64,000 nucleotides of DNA from Halioxenophilus aromaticivorans (GTDB lineage: Bacteria; Pseudomonadota; Gammaproteobacteria; Pseudomonadales; Cellvibrionaceae), in the NCBI RefSeq assembly GCF_042850945.1, contig NZ_AP031496.1:1860001-1924000 (forward strand), read 5' to 3'. Positions within the stretch are counted from its first letter, which is position 1, and every line of letters starts with the position of its first letter. The notes beneath the pieces were generated by a model, which was given only the letters and a program-made list of their open reading frames with translations, was not told where the DNA came from and searched no databases. The position numbers and the translations under genes are program-made. Below, in pieces: positions 52,043 through 60,819 of this stretch.

Positions 52043-52393
52043 CCTGATTACCGTATTGGTCCTTAAACGATAGCAATATCTATACCAGCAATATCTATAC
52101 CTTTAGCGAGCCAAACACCTTCCGGGCAGGCGGTGTTGCCGTGCGCCTAGCGCTGACACTACCGTTACGAGCGATGAAAACCTACTGCCCATCGGTTGAA
52201 TAACCAACGATAGGGGTGGGCGGCTAAGGTACTGGGGGTAAAAGGGTCAATCTCGGCAAATGAGGCAGTGGAATTTAGGGAATTATGGAAGATGGCACCA
52301 GCACTTACGCCCTTTCAGGGAAGTGCAGCCGCAGAAATACAGCACTGCTGTTGGTACGTTGGCAGTGCTGTATTCGGTATACAACCCCACGGG
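52043..52393. other. 351-bp spacer between the AraC-like gene and minE
   Basis: No gene is supported; open frames on the plus strand here are antisense to minE or lack family resemblance. A perfect 15-bp duplication lies 29 bp upstream of the AraC-like start codon. Nothing else recognised. Confidence 0.5.
52072..52101. repeat. perfect 15-bp tandem duplication
   Basis: AGCAATATCTATACC occurs twice in succession with no mismatch. Confidence 0.9.
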
Positions 52394-52648
52394 CTATTCT
52401 CGCTCGGGCAGTACGATGTTCAGTTCCAACACCGAACAGTCGTTGTTTTTCTCCAGTTGTACATCGATTTGGTCTTGCTCAATCTCGACGTATTTTCGGA
52501 TTACCTCAAGCAGTTCCTTTTGCAGCCTAGGAAGGTAATCAGGTTGTGCTCGTTGGCTGCGTTCGTGGGCAACAATAATTTGTAATCGCTCTTTGGCAAC
52601 CGATGCAGTGTCTTTTTTTGTACTTTTAAAGTAATCAAAAATACTCAT
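52394..52648 (-). CDS. minE: cell-division topological specificity factor MinE
   Basis: The 84-residue protein drives pole-to-pole oscillation of MinD by stimulating its ATPase. The N-terminal membrane-targeting segment MSIFDYFKSTKK and the MinD-contact helix (AKERLQIIVAHERS) are typical, followed by the beta-rich dimerisation domain (LEVIRKYVEIEQDQIDV). Length is close to E. coli MinE (88). Its start overlaps the minD stop by four bases, giving translational coupling. Confidence 0.97.
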   Translation of the reverse strand: MSIFDYFKSTKKDTASVAKERLQIIVAHERSQRAQPDYLPRLQKELLEVIRKYVEIEQDQIDVQLEKNNDCSVLELNIVLPERE

Positions 52649-53460
52649 CCTTTCCTCCCAAACAGGCGTTGGAAAATGCCCTTACTTTCTAATGCGATAA
52701 AACGGTGCTCTTTGTTTTCGCCCACAAGCCTGGCCACGGCGTCGCTGTAGGCTTGGCCGGCAACGGAGTCTTTATCGTGGATTACCGGAATACCCTGGTT
52801 AGAGGCTTTAAGCACAGATTCCGACTCCGGTATCACCGCCAATAGCTTGGTGGCCAGGATCTCTTCAACGTCTTCTACGCCGAGCATTTCACCCCGGGCA
52901 ACGCGCTCTGGGCTATACCGAGTGAGCACTAAAAATTCTTCAACTCGCTCGCCCTCTTCAGCTTTGCGCGATTTGCTTTGCAAAATACCCAGGATGCGGT
53001 CGGAGTCTCGTACCGATGAAACTTCAGGGTTGGCCACCACAATCGCGATATCAGCGAAGTAGAGTGCCATAAATGCACCGTGTTCAATACCCGCTGGTGA
53101 GTCGCATATGATGTATTCAAAGCCGTCATTGGCAAGCTCGTTAAGCACGCGTTCAACGCCGTTTTTGCTTAGGGCGTCTTTGTCTCGCGTTTGTGAGGCC
53201 GGTAAAATGTAGAGGTTTTCAACCCGCTTATCTTTGATCAGCGCTTGGTGAAGTTGCGCTTCGTTGTTTATAACGTTGACAAAATCGTACACCACACGGC
53301 GTTCGCAATTCATGATGATATCAAGGTTGCGCAAGCCGATATCAAAATCGATTACCGCCGTTTTGTGCCCACGCATTGCCAACCCGCTGCTGATTGCAGC
53401 ACTGGTTGTGGTTTTACCAACGCCGCCTTTACCGGAAGTAACAACAATTATCTTGGCCAA
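52645..53460 (-). CDS. minD: septum-site determining ATPase MinD
   Basis: The 271-residue deviant-Walker-A ATPase has loop GKGGVGKTT at residues 10-18 including the signature Lys11, DFDIGLRNLD near residue 40, and a C-terminal amphipathic membrane helix (GIFQRLFGRKG). ATP-bound MinD recruits MinC to the membrane to block FtsZ rings away from mid-cell. Length equals E. coli MinD (270). It follows minC by 70 bp and is coupled to minE. Confidence 0.98.
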   Translation of the reverse strand: MAKIIVVTSGKGGVGKTTTSAAISSGLAMRGHKTAVIDFDIGLRNLDIIMNCERRVVYDFVNVINNEAQLHQALIKDKRVENLYILPASQTRDKDALSKNGVERVLNELANDGFEYIICDSPAGIEHGAFMALYFADIAIVVANPEVSSVRDSDRILGILQSKSRKAEEGERVEEFLVLTRYSPERVARGEMLGVEDVEEILATKLLAVIPESESVLKASNQGIPVIHDKDSVAGQAYSDAVARLVGENKEHRFIALESKGIFQRLFGRKG

Positions 53461-53530
53461 AATTCAGTTCCTTTTGGTTGGGCTCACTGTGGGAGCCGTT
53501 AAATTTGTGTCTCAGGAATCAGGGCAGTGC

Positions 53531-54352
53531 CTAACTCAATTCTTGGATTTTTAATGATTGATCACCTGTGCGGCTAATTTGCACCGCTTTTTTCCACCAC
53601 TTACCGCGTAAGTCTTCTGAGATCTGAAAATCACCGGCTATGGAAATCAGCTCAGCTTCTAGGCTATGGCAAAAGATGCGCGCGTTTTCATCGCCCTGTA
53701 CACCAGCGAGGGCTCTGCCGCGCAGGGGGCCATAAACGTGGATGTTGCCATCCGCTAGGATTTCCGCACCGGCAGACACCGCCGCCAACACAATTAGATC
53801 GCCACCCTTGCTGTAGACCTGCTGGCCGGAACGTATGGGCCGGGTGATTACGCGGTTGGGGTTGCTGGGTGGGATGATTGCATCGGTGAGCATTGGCACA
53901 GCATCAGCGTCTGATTCGGCAGGTTCGGGCTCAGGCTCAGGGGATACCTTTGGTTCAGCGGCAACAGGCTCTGGGCTGGTGTTGATTTCTTCGAGTTTGG
54001 TGGCTTTGTTTTTGCCCTCGGGCATAAGGGCAAGGCCGCAGGCCAGCGCCTCTTGTTGCAGCGATTTTTTACCACCGCGCATAACCACTGGGATAAGTCC
54101 GTAATGACGGCTAACTTCAATGAGTTCGGCCAGAGGCATATCGCCAGTGCATTGCTCATCGAAGCTGAGAATCACAGCCGTTTGCTGGAAAAAGGCCGGC
54201 GCTTGGGCCACTTTTTCTTTTAGGTCTTGTTCAAAAATTACACGATCCAGGCGCAAAACTTCTACTAACGTTAAAGGAAATAGCCCAGCTTTAAGGCGAA
54301 AACTCGCGCTTTGCTGGGCAGACGAGGATTCGGTTTGTTGGTCGGTTGCCAT
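53531..54352 (-). CDS. minC: septum-site determining protein MinC
   Basis: The 273-residue FtsZ-ring inhibitor has an N-terminal domain (about residues 15-115, SFRLKAGLFPLTLVEVLRLD) that acts on FtsZ. An acidic Pro/Glu linker follows (about 125-165; EPKVSPEPEPEPAESD), longer than in E. coli MinC (231). The C-terminal beta-helix from about 170 (IRSGQQVYSKGGDLIVLAAVSAGAE in outline, and HVYGPLRGRALAGVQGD) binds MinD. First gene of minC-minD-minE. Confidence 0.96.
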   Translation of the reverse strand: MATDQQTESSSAQQSASFRLKAGLFPLTLVEVLRLDRVIFEQDLKEKVAQAPAFFQQTAVILSFDEQCTGDMPLAELIEVSRHYGLIPVVMRGGKKSLQQEALACGLALMPEGKNKATKLEEINTSPEPVAAEPKVSPEPEPEPAESDADAVPMLTDAIIPPSNPNRVITRPIRSGQQVYSKGGDLIVLAAVSAGAEILADGNIHVYGPLRGRALAGVQGDENARIFCHSLEAELISIAGDFQISEDLRGKWWKKAVQISRTGDQSLKIQELS

Positions 54353-54748
54353 TATGTCGTGTGCGTCTCTATTGCGCTTTTAAAACGGGCTTTTATAGCT
54401 TTTTAATCAACCTCGTTCAAGCAGGATTTCGGCCCGGAGCCCCAAATTGTGATACTCGCAGTATATCGGTTTGACAGTGCGGGGGCTAAGGGAATTGCTT
54501 GGCTCGTTGGCTTTTCTTTTTTTTAAGAAGGGGTGTATAAAAATTAGGCGGAATTTTACTGTGCTCCACTCAGTGACCCACCGTAAATGTCGCTTTGATT
54601 TTTATTTTAATTACTTGGGAAGAGTTAGAAGACAACAAACAAGTCGCGGCCGCTCGACTGGTTAGCACCTGCCACGCTGGGTGTCGCAGGTGCTGTTGCT
54701 ATTGTTGTTGCTATTGTTGTTGCTATCGTTGTTGCTATGGCCGGCAGG
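54353..54748. other. 396-bp spacer between minC and cstA
   Basis: Holds the minC upstream region and the 3' flank of cstA. No gene is supported. It contains a GC-rich inverted repeat (8-bp arms GCACCTGC / GCAGGTGC at 54665-54693), which could end cstA transcription but lacks a U-run, and the 12-bp tandem array. Confidence 0.5.
54691..54738. repeat. 12-bp tandem repeat, four units
   Basis: TGCTGTTGCTAT, TGTTGTTGCTAT twice, and CGTTGTTGCTAT. It ends 10 bp beyond the cstA stop codon. Confidence 0.9.
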
Positions 54749-56431
54749 TTAGTCGTCTTGCTTGGGCAGCGCCTGCTGCTTAAATTTGGCAATCACCGAC
54801 CAGGCCTCCAGCATCACCAAAACGCTAACAATTAGCACAATAGCGTCGAGAAAAACCAGCAGGTAATTTTCCGCGAGGAAGTACTCTTTTAATTTGATGA
54901 TGCCGGCGAAAAAGGCCATTACCAGCACAAAGGACATGGGAATCAGGGTGTAAATAGCTGGGCGGTGCATTTTGATGAGCATTACCGAAATCACCAGCAG
55001 CGTTAAACTGGCCAGAATTTGGTTGGTAGAGCCAAACAGTGGCCAAATGATCATACCGCCACTGCCGGATGAGCCACCCGCACCAAACGCCAATAACAAA
55101 CAGCAGCCAACGGCGATAAACGTCGCCAGGGTGCCATTTTTGAGCGCTGACAAATTGTAGATATCGCCCCATTCTTGGATGATGTAGCGCTGTAGACGAA
55201 CACCGGAATCCATGGTGGTGCCCGCAAAGAGCACTACCATCACCGCCAAAATGGTGGAGGAAAAGTCCACGGAAAGGCCCCAACCGTTTTCAATCAGTTT
55301 AGCTCCGCCGGTGATAAATGCCGCAACACTGCCATCACCTAAATGGCTGTACACCTCGTGCCATTCCTCGGGCGTTGCCGCCAGGGCGACACCACTAACA
55401 GCAACAATCGTAATTAATGCCAAGGAGCCTTCACCCACCGCGCCTAAGTAGCCAACAAAGCGGGCATCGGTCTCTTTGTTGAGCTGTTTAGAGCTGGTAC
55501 CGGAGGCGACAATGCCGTGGAAGCCAGAAACCGCGCCACAGGCAATGGTGACAAACAGCAGGGGGATAATGGAGGGCGTATCCAGTGCCTGCTGGGTGTT
55601 AAAGGCGGGGGCGGTGATGTCTGGCATGGATAGGAACACCGCACCGTAGAGCAAAAACAGGCCCACCAGTAACTGCATGCCATTGATAAAGTCGCGCGGT
55701 TGAAGCAGCATCCACACCGGTAACAATGAGGCAATGGCGGCGTAGACAAATAGGATGACGATCCAGTTTGCGTTGGCGGTAAGACCGAATAGGGAGTCTG
55801 GTAAGCTGATGGGCAGGTAGCTGCCGGCGTAGACCGAGGCATAGAGCACGATAATGCCGACAATACACAGCGGCACTAGGCTAAAGTTTCTGCGCAACAG
55901 CTGGCCGATGATTAGGGCAACCACAATGGCTGTCCACGCCGGGAAAACCGCGTTGGGTTGGCTGACGAAGGATTTGGCGATAACCACACCAAAAACCGCG
56001 TTAACCATCAGCAGCACGAGAAAGATGACAATCATGAACAAGCTGCGAGTTCGGCTGCCGATAACATCCTCGGACAGCGCCCCCATGGACTTACCCTTGT
56101 ACCGGTTACTAGCCCACAGCGCCCCCATATCATGCACGCCGGCAAAGAATATGGTGCCGAACACCACCCACAAAACCGCCGGCACCCAGCCCCAATATAC
56201 AGCAATGGCGGGCCCTACGATGGGCGCTGCCCCAGCCACGGATGTAAAGTGGTGGCCCCACAGCACCACTTTATTGGTGGGCACATAGTCCACGCCATCG
56301 GTGAATTCGTGCGCCGGGGTAGTGAAGTTTTCATCAAGGCGAAAAATTTTACTGGCGATGAAGCGAGAATAGACAAACCAACCGAACAGCATCCCGATGA
56401 TGCCCATGATAACGATGGCGATAGATTGCAT
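54749..56431 (-). CDS. cstA: CstA-family carbon starvation/peptide-pyruvate permease
   Basis: The 560-residue inner-membrane protein has about 14 transmembrane helices. Family signatures: VDYVPTNKVVLWGHHFTSVAGAAPIVGPAIAVYWGW (in outline) near residue 48, GVHDMGALWASNRYKGKSMG near residue 98, and FAGTTMDSGVRLQRYIIQEWG near residue 395. CstA-type permeases import peptides or pyruvate under carbon limitation. It is shorter than E. coli CstA (701), like a common subgroup that lacks C-terminal helices. It stands alone, with 367 bp upstream in which I recognise no CRP site. Confidence 0.92.
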   Translation of the reverse strand: MQSIAIVIMGIIGMLFGWFVYSRFIASKIFRLDENFTTPAHEFTDGVDYVPTNKVVLWGHHFTSVAGAAPIVGPAIAVYWGWVPAVLWVVFGTIFFAGVHDMGALWASNRYKGKSMGALSEDVIGSRTRSLFMIVIFLVLLMVNAVFGVVIAKSFVSQPNAVFPAWTAIVVALIIGQLLRRNFSLVPLCIVGIIVLYASVYAGSYLPISLPDSLFGLTANANWIVILFVYAAIASLLPVWMLLQPRDFINGMQLLVGLFLLYGAVFLSMPDITAPAFNTQQALDTPSIIPLLFVTIACGAVSGFHGIVASGTSSKQLNKETDARFVGYLGAVGEGSLALITIVAVSGVALAATPEEWHEVYSHLGDGSVAAFITGGAKLIENGWGLSVDFSSTILAVMVVLFAGTTMDSGVRLQRYIIQEWGDIYNLSALKNGTLATFIAVGCCLLLAFGAGGSSGSGGMIIWPLFGSTNQILASLTLLVISVMLIKMHRPAIYTLIPMSFVLVMAFFAGIIKLKEYFLAENYLLVFLDAIVLIVSVLVMLEAWSVIAKFKQQALPKQDD

Positions 56432-56798
56432 GATTTAACCCTGTTCTTATAGTGGTTGTTCAGCTCGGTGCGAACCGCGGGCACGTGGCCATTGGATACT
56501 ATTGAATAAAGACGAGCGTAAGGGTCAACAGCTCATCGAATAAAAGGGAAACACAGAAGTAGTGCAACAATCAACTTCATCTTTTGCTTCGTCCAAATCG
56601 ATGCTAGTGGATTGCTTAATTGAATAACGCAAGCCGTTGGATAGGCGCACAATAAAAACACTCTGTGTTATTTCAAACCTGCCCAATGCAAACGTGCTGC
56701 TTTAGGCGAGAGAGAAATATTTAAAATGTGACCGAGCCTGGCGTTAGGAGTTCAATAACCGCTGGGTGTGCGCGAGTTTAGCTATGACAGCGAGAGGT
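56432..56798. other. 367-bp spacer upstream of cstA
   Basis: Holds the cstA promoter region and the 3' flank of the gene at 56799. No gene, repeat or terminator of note is seen on either strand. Confidence 0.5.
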
Positions 56799-57806
56799 TT
56801 ATTCTAGGGTATTATCAACCGTGAGATAAACCATGGTCTGGTTCAGTAGTTGATAGGCTATTTCGCCAAAGGTCATAGGCCCTTTAATGGCAATGTCTTT
56901 GTTTTCCAGCTCGCAGTAAACGTAGTTCAAGATGCAGTTGCAGGAAAACTGAATACTGTCGGTATTGGCCGGTAACTGCTGTTGGAATTGGCTTTGGTAG
57001 TCGTCCAAAGGCCGGGCAAAACGATAGTCAACGCCGTCAAATACCGGGGCGTAGAAAGTCACCGTGGATTCGCCCACTTCTCTGATGCTTATATTGACCA
57101 ACATACCGCAGTAATCGGCCACCAAAGGCAAGCGAATATCAATATTGTTTTGCTGTATGTACTCAGCCAAGTTCACCGTCTTGTCGTTATCCACACTGCA
57201 CTGACTGGCATGGAATCCCGCCTGTGGGAACTGAAAAACTGGCCCGTCACCCTGGGTGAATAGATTGGTGGTGTTAATCTCTGCGCTGTAATCCGGGGGC
57301 AGTTCTACGTGCATCACCACCGCTTGGCGTTGGCTGCTTTCGCCAATATCGCCGTTGGCGACGCTGGGCAGTTGCTTGCCCAAGTGGTCTAAATGCACAC
57401 CGCTTACCCAGCCGAGAATAGGCTTCATGTACATGTCTTCGTAATTTGGTGCGTTGCGGGCGTACTCTTCGTGTACGCTACTGCCGGCCGGAATAATAAC
57501 GATGGAAAACCCGTTTTCGGGGGCGTCTTTGGCGATGTTTTGAATTTCTTGTGCGCTATAAAACGCGATTTTGGGCACACCCAAAAAATGTTTAATTTCG
57601 GTAATAAGTAACTGTTCTGAGTTGGTTTCTCCGCCACGCTGAGCCATAAAATAAGGAATACTACCGGCAATCCACACGCCTTTAGGTAGTTGTTCCAGCA
57701 AATGCCCGGCGCCGGCTATACACAGGCAATGGCCTTGCAGTATTAATTGCTGAGCGCGTTCAACGCTGACTAGCGTACCTCCAGGAGGGAAATTCAAAGG
57801 CTCCAC
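56799..57806 (-). CDS. unknown protein with a FIST-like C-terminal segment
   Basis: The 335-residue protein starts at the GTG at 57806, with AAGGA six bases upstream. No signal peptide or membrane helix is visible. The C-terminus IQFSCNCILNYVYCELE...GPMTFGEIAYQLLNQTMVYL resembles the end of FIST-type sensory proteins, and GWVSGVHLDHLG in the middle resembles the metal or ligand loop of similar proteins, but this is a loose likeness and I do not assign a family. It is coupled to the gene at 57833 by a 26-bp gap, so the two form an operon of unknown role. Confidence 0.6.
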   Translation of the reverse strand: MEPLNFPPGGTLVSVERAQQLILQGHCLCIAGAGHLLEQLPKGVWIAGSIPYFMAQRGGETNSEQLLITEIKHFLGVPKIAFYSAQEIQNIAKDAPENGFSIVIIPAGSSVHEEYARNAPNYEDMYMKPILGWVSGVHLDHLGKQLPSVANGDIGESSQRQAVVMHVELPPDYSAEINTTNLFTQGDGPVFQFPQAGFHASQCSVDNDKTVNLAEYIQQNNIDIRLPLVADYCGMLVNISIREVGESTVTFYAPVFDGVDYRFARPLDDYQSQFQQQLPANTDSIQFSCNCILNYVYCELENKDIAIKGPMTFGEIAYQLLNQTMVYLTVDNTLE

Positions 57807-57832
57807 GTTAAATCCTTAAGCGTAGTGAAATT

Positions 57833-58558
57833 TTAGGCAATGGCTTTTAAGTGTTGAATTTCACCGCTCAATTTTTGGCGATGCTTAACAAAGTAACGCC
57901 GCACTTCGTTGAGTTTAACTTGGCGGCCTTCTTTTTCGTCAATATTTACCAGCTGACCACGAATTTTGGCGATGAGAAGCTTCAGTGCCAGGGGTTTGAT
58001 GTGCACATCTAGAACGCCAGCGGCAATTTTTTCCCACACCTGGTCATCAATGGTCGGTAGGCCATCATCCGCTTGCGCGTGAAGGAGTGGAGTGGGGCTG
58101 CCAGCTTTGCTGTTTTTAACTTCAACCTTTTTTCCGCCCAGCGTTAAGCGGCCTTCATCCAGGGCGCGTTTAATGGGCCAGATGTCACTCAGTTGTAACT
58201 CCAGTAAAGAGCAAACCGCGCTGTAGCTGGTGCCTTCACTCAACATTTTAACCACTTGCTTGGCCATGGCTCGTGTTAAATTCAATCCCGGCTGGCCCAG
58301 CCACTGAACATTTTTTTGCTGAATATCGTCGTTGCGGTGGGCGTGGATAAACACGTGGTGCTGAAACATATTTAAATGTCGCCAGGAAATCCAGTTTTGT
58401 TGTGAAAAGGCTTTGCTGGCAGCCCTGAGTAAACCGCTGTTGGATTGTTGCCCCAACCACACATCCACACGCCGCCCCTTGGCATCAACTCGGACTTTTT
58501 CTACGGACCAGGGTGGGTGAACGCCGAGTGCACTCTTGCACAGGTCGATATCTTTCAT
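57833..58558 (-). CDS. protein derived from ISL3-type transposase N-terminal domain
   Basis: The 241-residue protein begins MKDIDLCKSALGVHPPWSVEKV. Residues 60-75 (WRHLNMFQHHVFIHA) and 85-130 (WLGQPGLNLTRAMAKQVVKML) resemble the N-terminal DNA-binding part of ISL3-family transposases (a WRHLD...H...H pattern), and the catalytic domain is missing. The expected zinc-ribbon Cys residues are absent too. The C-terminus is helical and basic (KGRQVKLNEVRRYFVKHRQKL in part). It is plausibly a domesticated DNA-binding protein; no inverted repeats or target duplications flank it. First gene of a pair with the FIST-like gene. Confidence 0.55.
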   Translation of the reverse strand: MKDIDLCKSALGVHPPWSVEKVRVDAKGRRVDVWLGQQSNSGLLRAASKAFSQQNWISWRHLNMFQHHVFIHAHRNDDIQQKNVQWLGQPGLNLTRAMAKQVVKMLSEGTSYSAVCSLLELQLSDIWPIKRALDEGRLTLGGKKVEVKNSKAGSPTPLLHAQADDGLPTIDDQVWEKIAAGVLDVHIKPLALKLLIAKIRGQLVNIDEKEGRQVKLNEVRRYFVKHRQKLSGEIQHLKAIA

Positions 58559-58804
58559 GGTTACACCTTAATTATTATTGGTTTTGGGCGCTCAATCGGT
58601 GGTATTGCAATCCGTGCGTTGGCGCTTTTATCACCCTAGCATAGTAATTTTTTGGGGGCAGTGAGTTAGCGCTGTTTTAAGACTAAAGAGGGAGGGGTAC
58701 TCGGCTGGTAGTACCAAATACAGAAGCTACTGCCTGCAACGGTAGGGCATGCGCGGGCCGGCGTTATGAGACTAGGTGTGCTGCTTGTTTTTAGGTTTAG
58801 GGTT

Positions 58805-58879
58805 ACTAGGTTTGGAGTCGCTAGGTTTGGAGATGCTAGGTTTATAATTACTAGGCTTAAAGATGCTAGGTTTAGAACA
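58805..58879. repeat. 15-bp tandem repeat, five units
   Basis: ACTAGGTTTGGAGTC, GCTAGGTTTGGAGAT, GCTAGGTTTATAATT, ACTAGGCTTAAAGAT and GCTAGGTTTAGAACA; a more diverged unit precedes them. The array ends exactly where the dld hairpin begins. Confidence 0.9.
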
Positions 58880-58907
58880 GCAGAGCATCGCCGCTGGGAT
58901 GCTCTGC
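58880..58907 (-). terminator. hairpin downstream of dld, probable terminator
   Basis: A perfect 10-bp stem (GCAGAGCATC / GATGCTCTGC) with an 8-base loop lies 13 bp beyond the dld stop. On the minus strand it is followed by TGTTCT, a poor U-run. Confidence 0.65.
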
Positions 58908-58920
58908 CGGCGGCGTAAGT

Positions 58921-60624
58921 TTACTCCGCCCAGTCTTTCAGCTTGCTGGTCTTACCAATACCGGGGTTAAAGCTGTTGGTTGGGTCTAACTTTTTGTAAA
59001 ACTCGCGCAGTGGCGGCTTGGCTGCGTATTCGTGGCCGACATTGTGCTCGGCTGGGTATTCGGCGCCACGCTGGTCGAAGGTTGCCAGGATTTGCTGTTT
59101 TAGCAGCTTGGCGTCTACACCTTTTTTAACGATGTAATTTTGGTGCATTACGTGGCAAAACAAATGGCCGTAATACCATTTGTTAGCGATCTTATCGTCG
59201 ATTTCGGGGGGCAGTGTTTCAAACCAATCGCGTTCATTACGCGGGAATGCAACGTCGATGGTCATCATGGCGCCGTTTTTGCGGCCATTCATAATGTGGC
59301 TGCGGCCAATGGCTCCACCGGTGACAAAACGATGCAAAAGGGCTTGCGCGCCTTCTTTTTCGGTACATTCAAAGTAGCCGCCTTCGTTATTGGCAAATAA
59401 CGTATCCAAATACTGGCGGGTTTCTTCCACGCCGTCATCTTCGGTTTCTAAAATCCAATGATGCTGGTAGGTGTCGCGGAATTGTTCCATGCGCTTGGGC
59501 AGGTGGTTAGGCAACAATGCGCTGGCGTATTGCATCAAACGGTCTGACATTTTCTTTGGCAAAAAGGATATCTTGTCGGCGATACGATCCACCGTGCGCT
59601 TTAGCGAAAATAATTTGGGGATGGTGTTGGGGCCAAATTTATCGATAACAAAAAACATATCCTTGCCGTACTGCTTGCTGACGTCATAGCAATCACGGTG
59701 CAGGTATTCGCCGGAGGCCGGTAGGTTTTTAAATTGCGACAGGATATCGCGCCGAATGATGGCGAAGGTACTGGCTTCATTGGCGCCGACGTAGAAAATC
59801 TGTTTCTTTTTAGCGATGGGATAGGTGTCGATACGCACGGCGAATACCGCAACTTTACCGGCACAGCCCGAGGCCTCGTACAATCGGCGGCTGTCGGCAT
59901 TAAAACGCGATGGGGTATCTGCGTCGACGTCGCGTACACGGGTTTGGTATTCGTGGTCGGAGGCTTTTTTATCTGGGAAGTGGACGTCCTGAGTGCTGTA
60001 GTTTTGTTGCTGCAGGTTGGTAAGAATTTGCTCCGGAGTGGTACCCAGATCAATGCCCAAATTATTCACTAAAGACAGCTCGCCGTTAGCATCCATTTGG
60101 GCGTAGAGCGACAATTCGGTGTAGGCCGGGCCACGGCGCACCAGTGCTCCACCGGAGTTGTTGCAGATGCCGCCAACAATGGATGCGCCAATGCAAGAGG
60201 AGCCAATGACCGAATGTGGCTCTCGGCCGTGGGGCGCCAGGGTTTCTTCGAGGCCAAATAACGTGCTGCCGGCCAAGCCGATGATCTGTTTGGCGTCGTC
60301 AATGAGTTGAATCTGATCAATACGCATCGTGCTGATGATGACCAGGGGGCGGTCGTAGTCTTTACCATCCGGGGTAGAGCCGCCGGTTAAACCGGTATTT
60401 GCGGCTTGCATAATAACCGCCACATCGGCTGCGAAACAGGCCGTTAACGCCTGCCAAATTTCCAATAAAGTACCCGCACGCACCACTGCCAGCGCCTCAC
60501 CGGAGCCAAACCTGAAGCCATTGGTGTAAGCTTGCATTTTGCCCTTGTCGGTGAATACATAGTTTCGCCCGGCAATGGAGACTAGGGTGTCGATTAGTTG
60601 GTTTTGTTCAGGTGTTAAGGCCAT
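58921..60624 (-). CDS. dld: quinone-dependent D-lactate dehydrogenase
   Basis: The 567-residue FAD enzyme on the cytoplasmic face of the membrane oxidises D-lactate to pyruvate and passes electrons to quinone. It has the FAD-binding PCMH domain (MQAANTGLTGGSTPDG near residue 75, VIGSSCIGASIVGGICNNSGGALVRRGPA in outline near residue 120) and the Dld-specific C-terminal region (HLFCHVMHQNYIVKKG, YPAEHNVGHEY). I choose the ATG at 60624 because the family begins there and length then equals E. coli Dld (571); the open frame runs 119 codons further, over the upstream region of lhgO. It diverges from lhgO by 195 bp. Confidence 0.95.
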   Translation of the reverse strand: MALTPEQNQLIDTLVSIAGRNYVFTDKGKMQAYTNGFRFGSGEALAVVRAGTLLEIWQALTACFAADVAVIMQAANTGLTGGSTPDGKDYDRPLVIISTMRIDQIQLIDDAKQIIGLAGSTLFGLEETLAPHGREPHSVIGSSCIGASIVGGICNNSGGALVRRGPAYTELSLYAQMDANGELSLVNNLGIDLGTTPEQILTNLQQQNYSTQDVHFPDKKASDHEYQTRVRDVDADTPSRFNADSRRLYEASGCAGKVAVFAVRIDTYPIAKKKQIFYVGANEASTFAIIRRDILSQFKNLPASGEYLHRDCYDVSKQYGKDMFFVIDKFGPNTIPKLFSLKRTVDRIADKISFLPKKMSDRLMQYASALLPNHLPKRMEQFRDTYQHHWILETEDDGVEETRQYLDTLFANNEGGYFECTEKEGAQALLHRFVTGGAIGRSHIMNGRKNGAMMTIDVAFPRNERDWFETLPPEIDDKIANKWYYGHLFCHVMHQNYIVKKGVDAKLLKQQILATFDQRGAEYPAEHNVGHEYAAKPPLREFYKKLDPTNSFNPGIGKTSKLKDWAE

Positions 60625-60819
60625 GCAACTCTCGTCATATACAGCTAATGGGGGCAGGCAGGCTACGCACTGGGCGGCAAACGCTGCGCAGGAGCGCGAC
60701 TTTACCGGAAACTGGGTTTTCGGGAAAGGATTGGTTAAAAAGTGCGCGCTTGTGGCCCGCTTATGGGCCTGGTTTTGCCTCTGGGTGAGAGAGTACGAAT
60801 ATCTAATAAGGATGCTTTT

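Larger units (their letters stand above)
58559..58920. other. 362-bp spacer with a five-unit 15-bp array and hairpin
   Basis: Shared 3' flank of dld and 5' flank of the ISL3-like gene. No gene is supported. The right end holds the 15-bp array and the hairpin that directly follows it, then dld. Confidence 0.6.

Noticed and set aside
57833..58558. Active ISL3 insertion sequence
   Set aside because: The catalytic domain is missing and no terminal inverted repeats or target duplications flank the gene.
2172..58879. CRISPR arrays as an explanation for the tandem repeats
   Set aside because: Units are directly joined with no spacers, are only 12-16 bp long and no cas genes are present.
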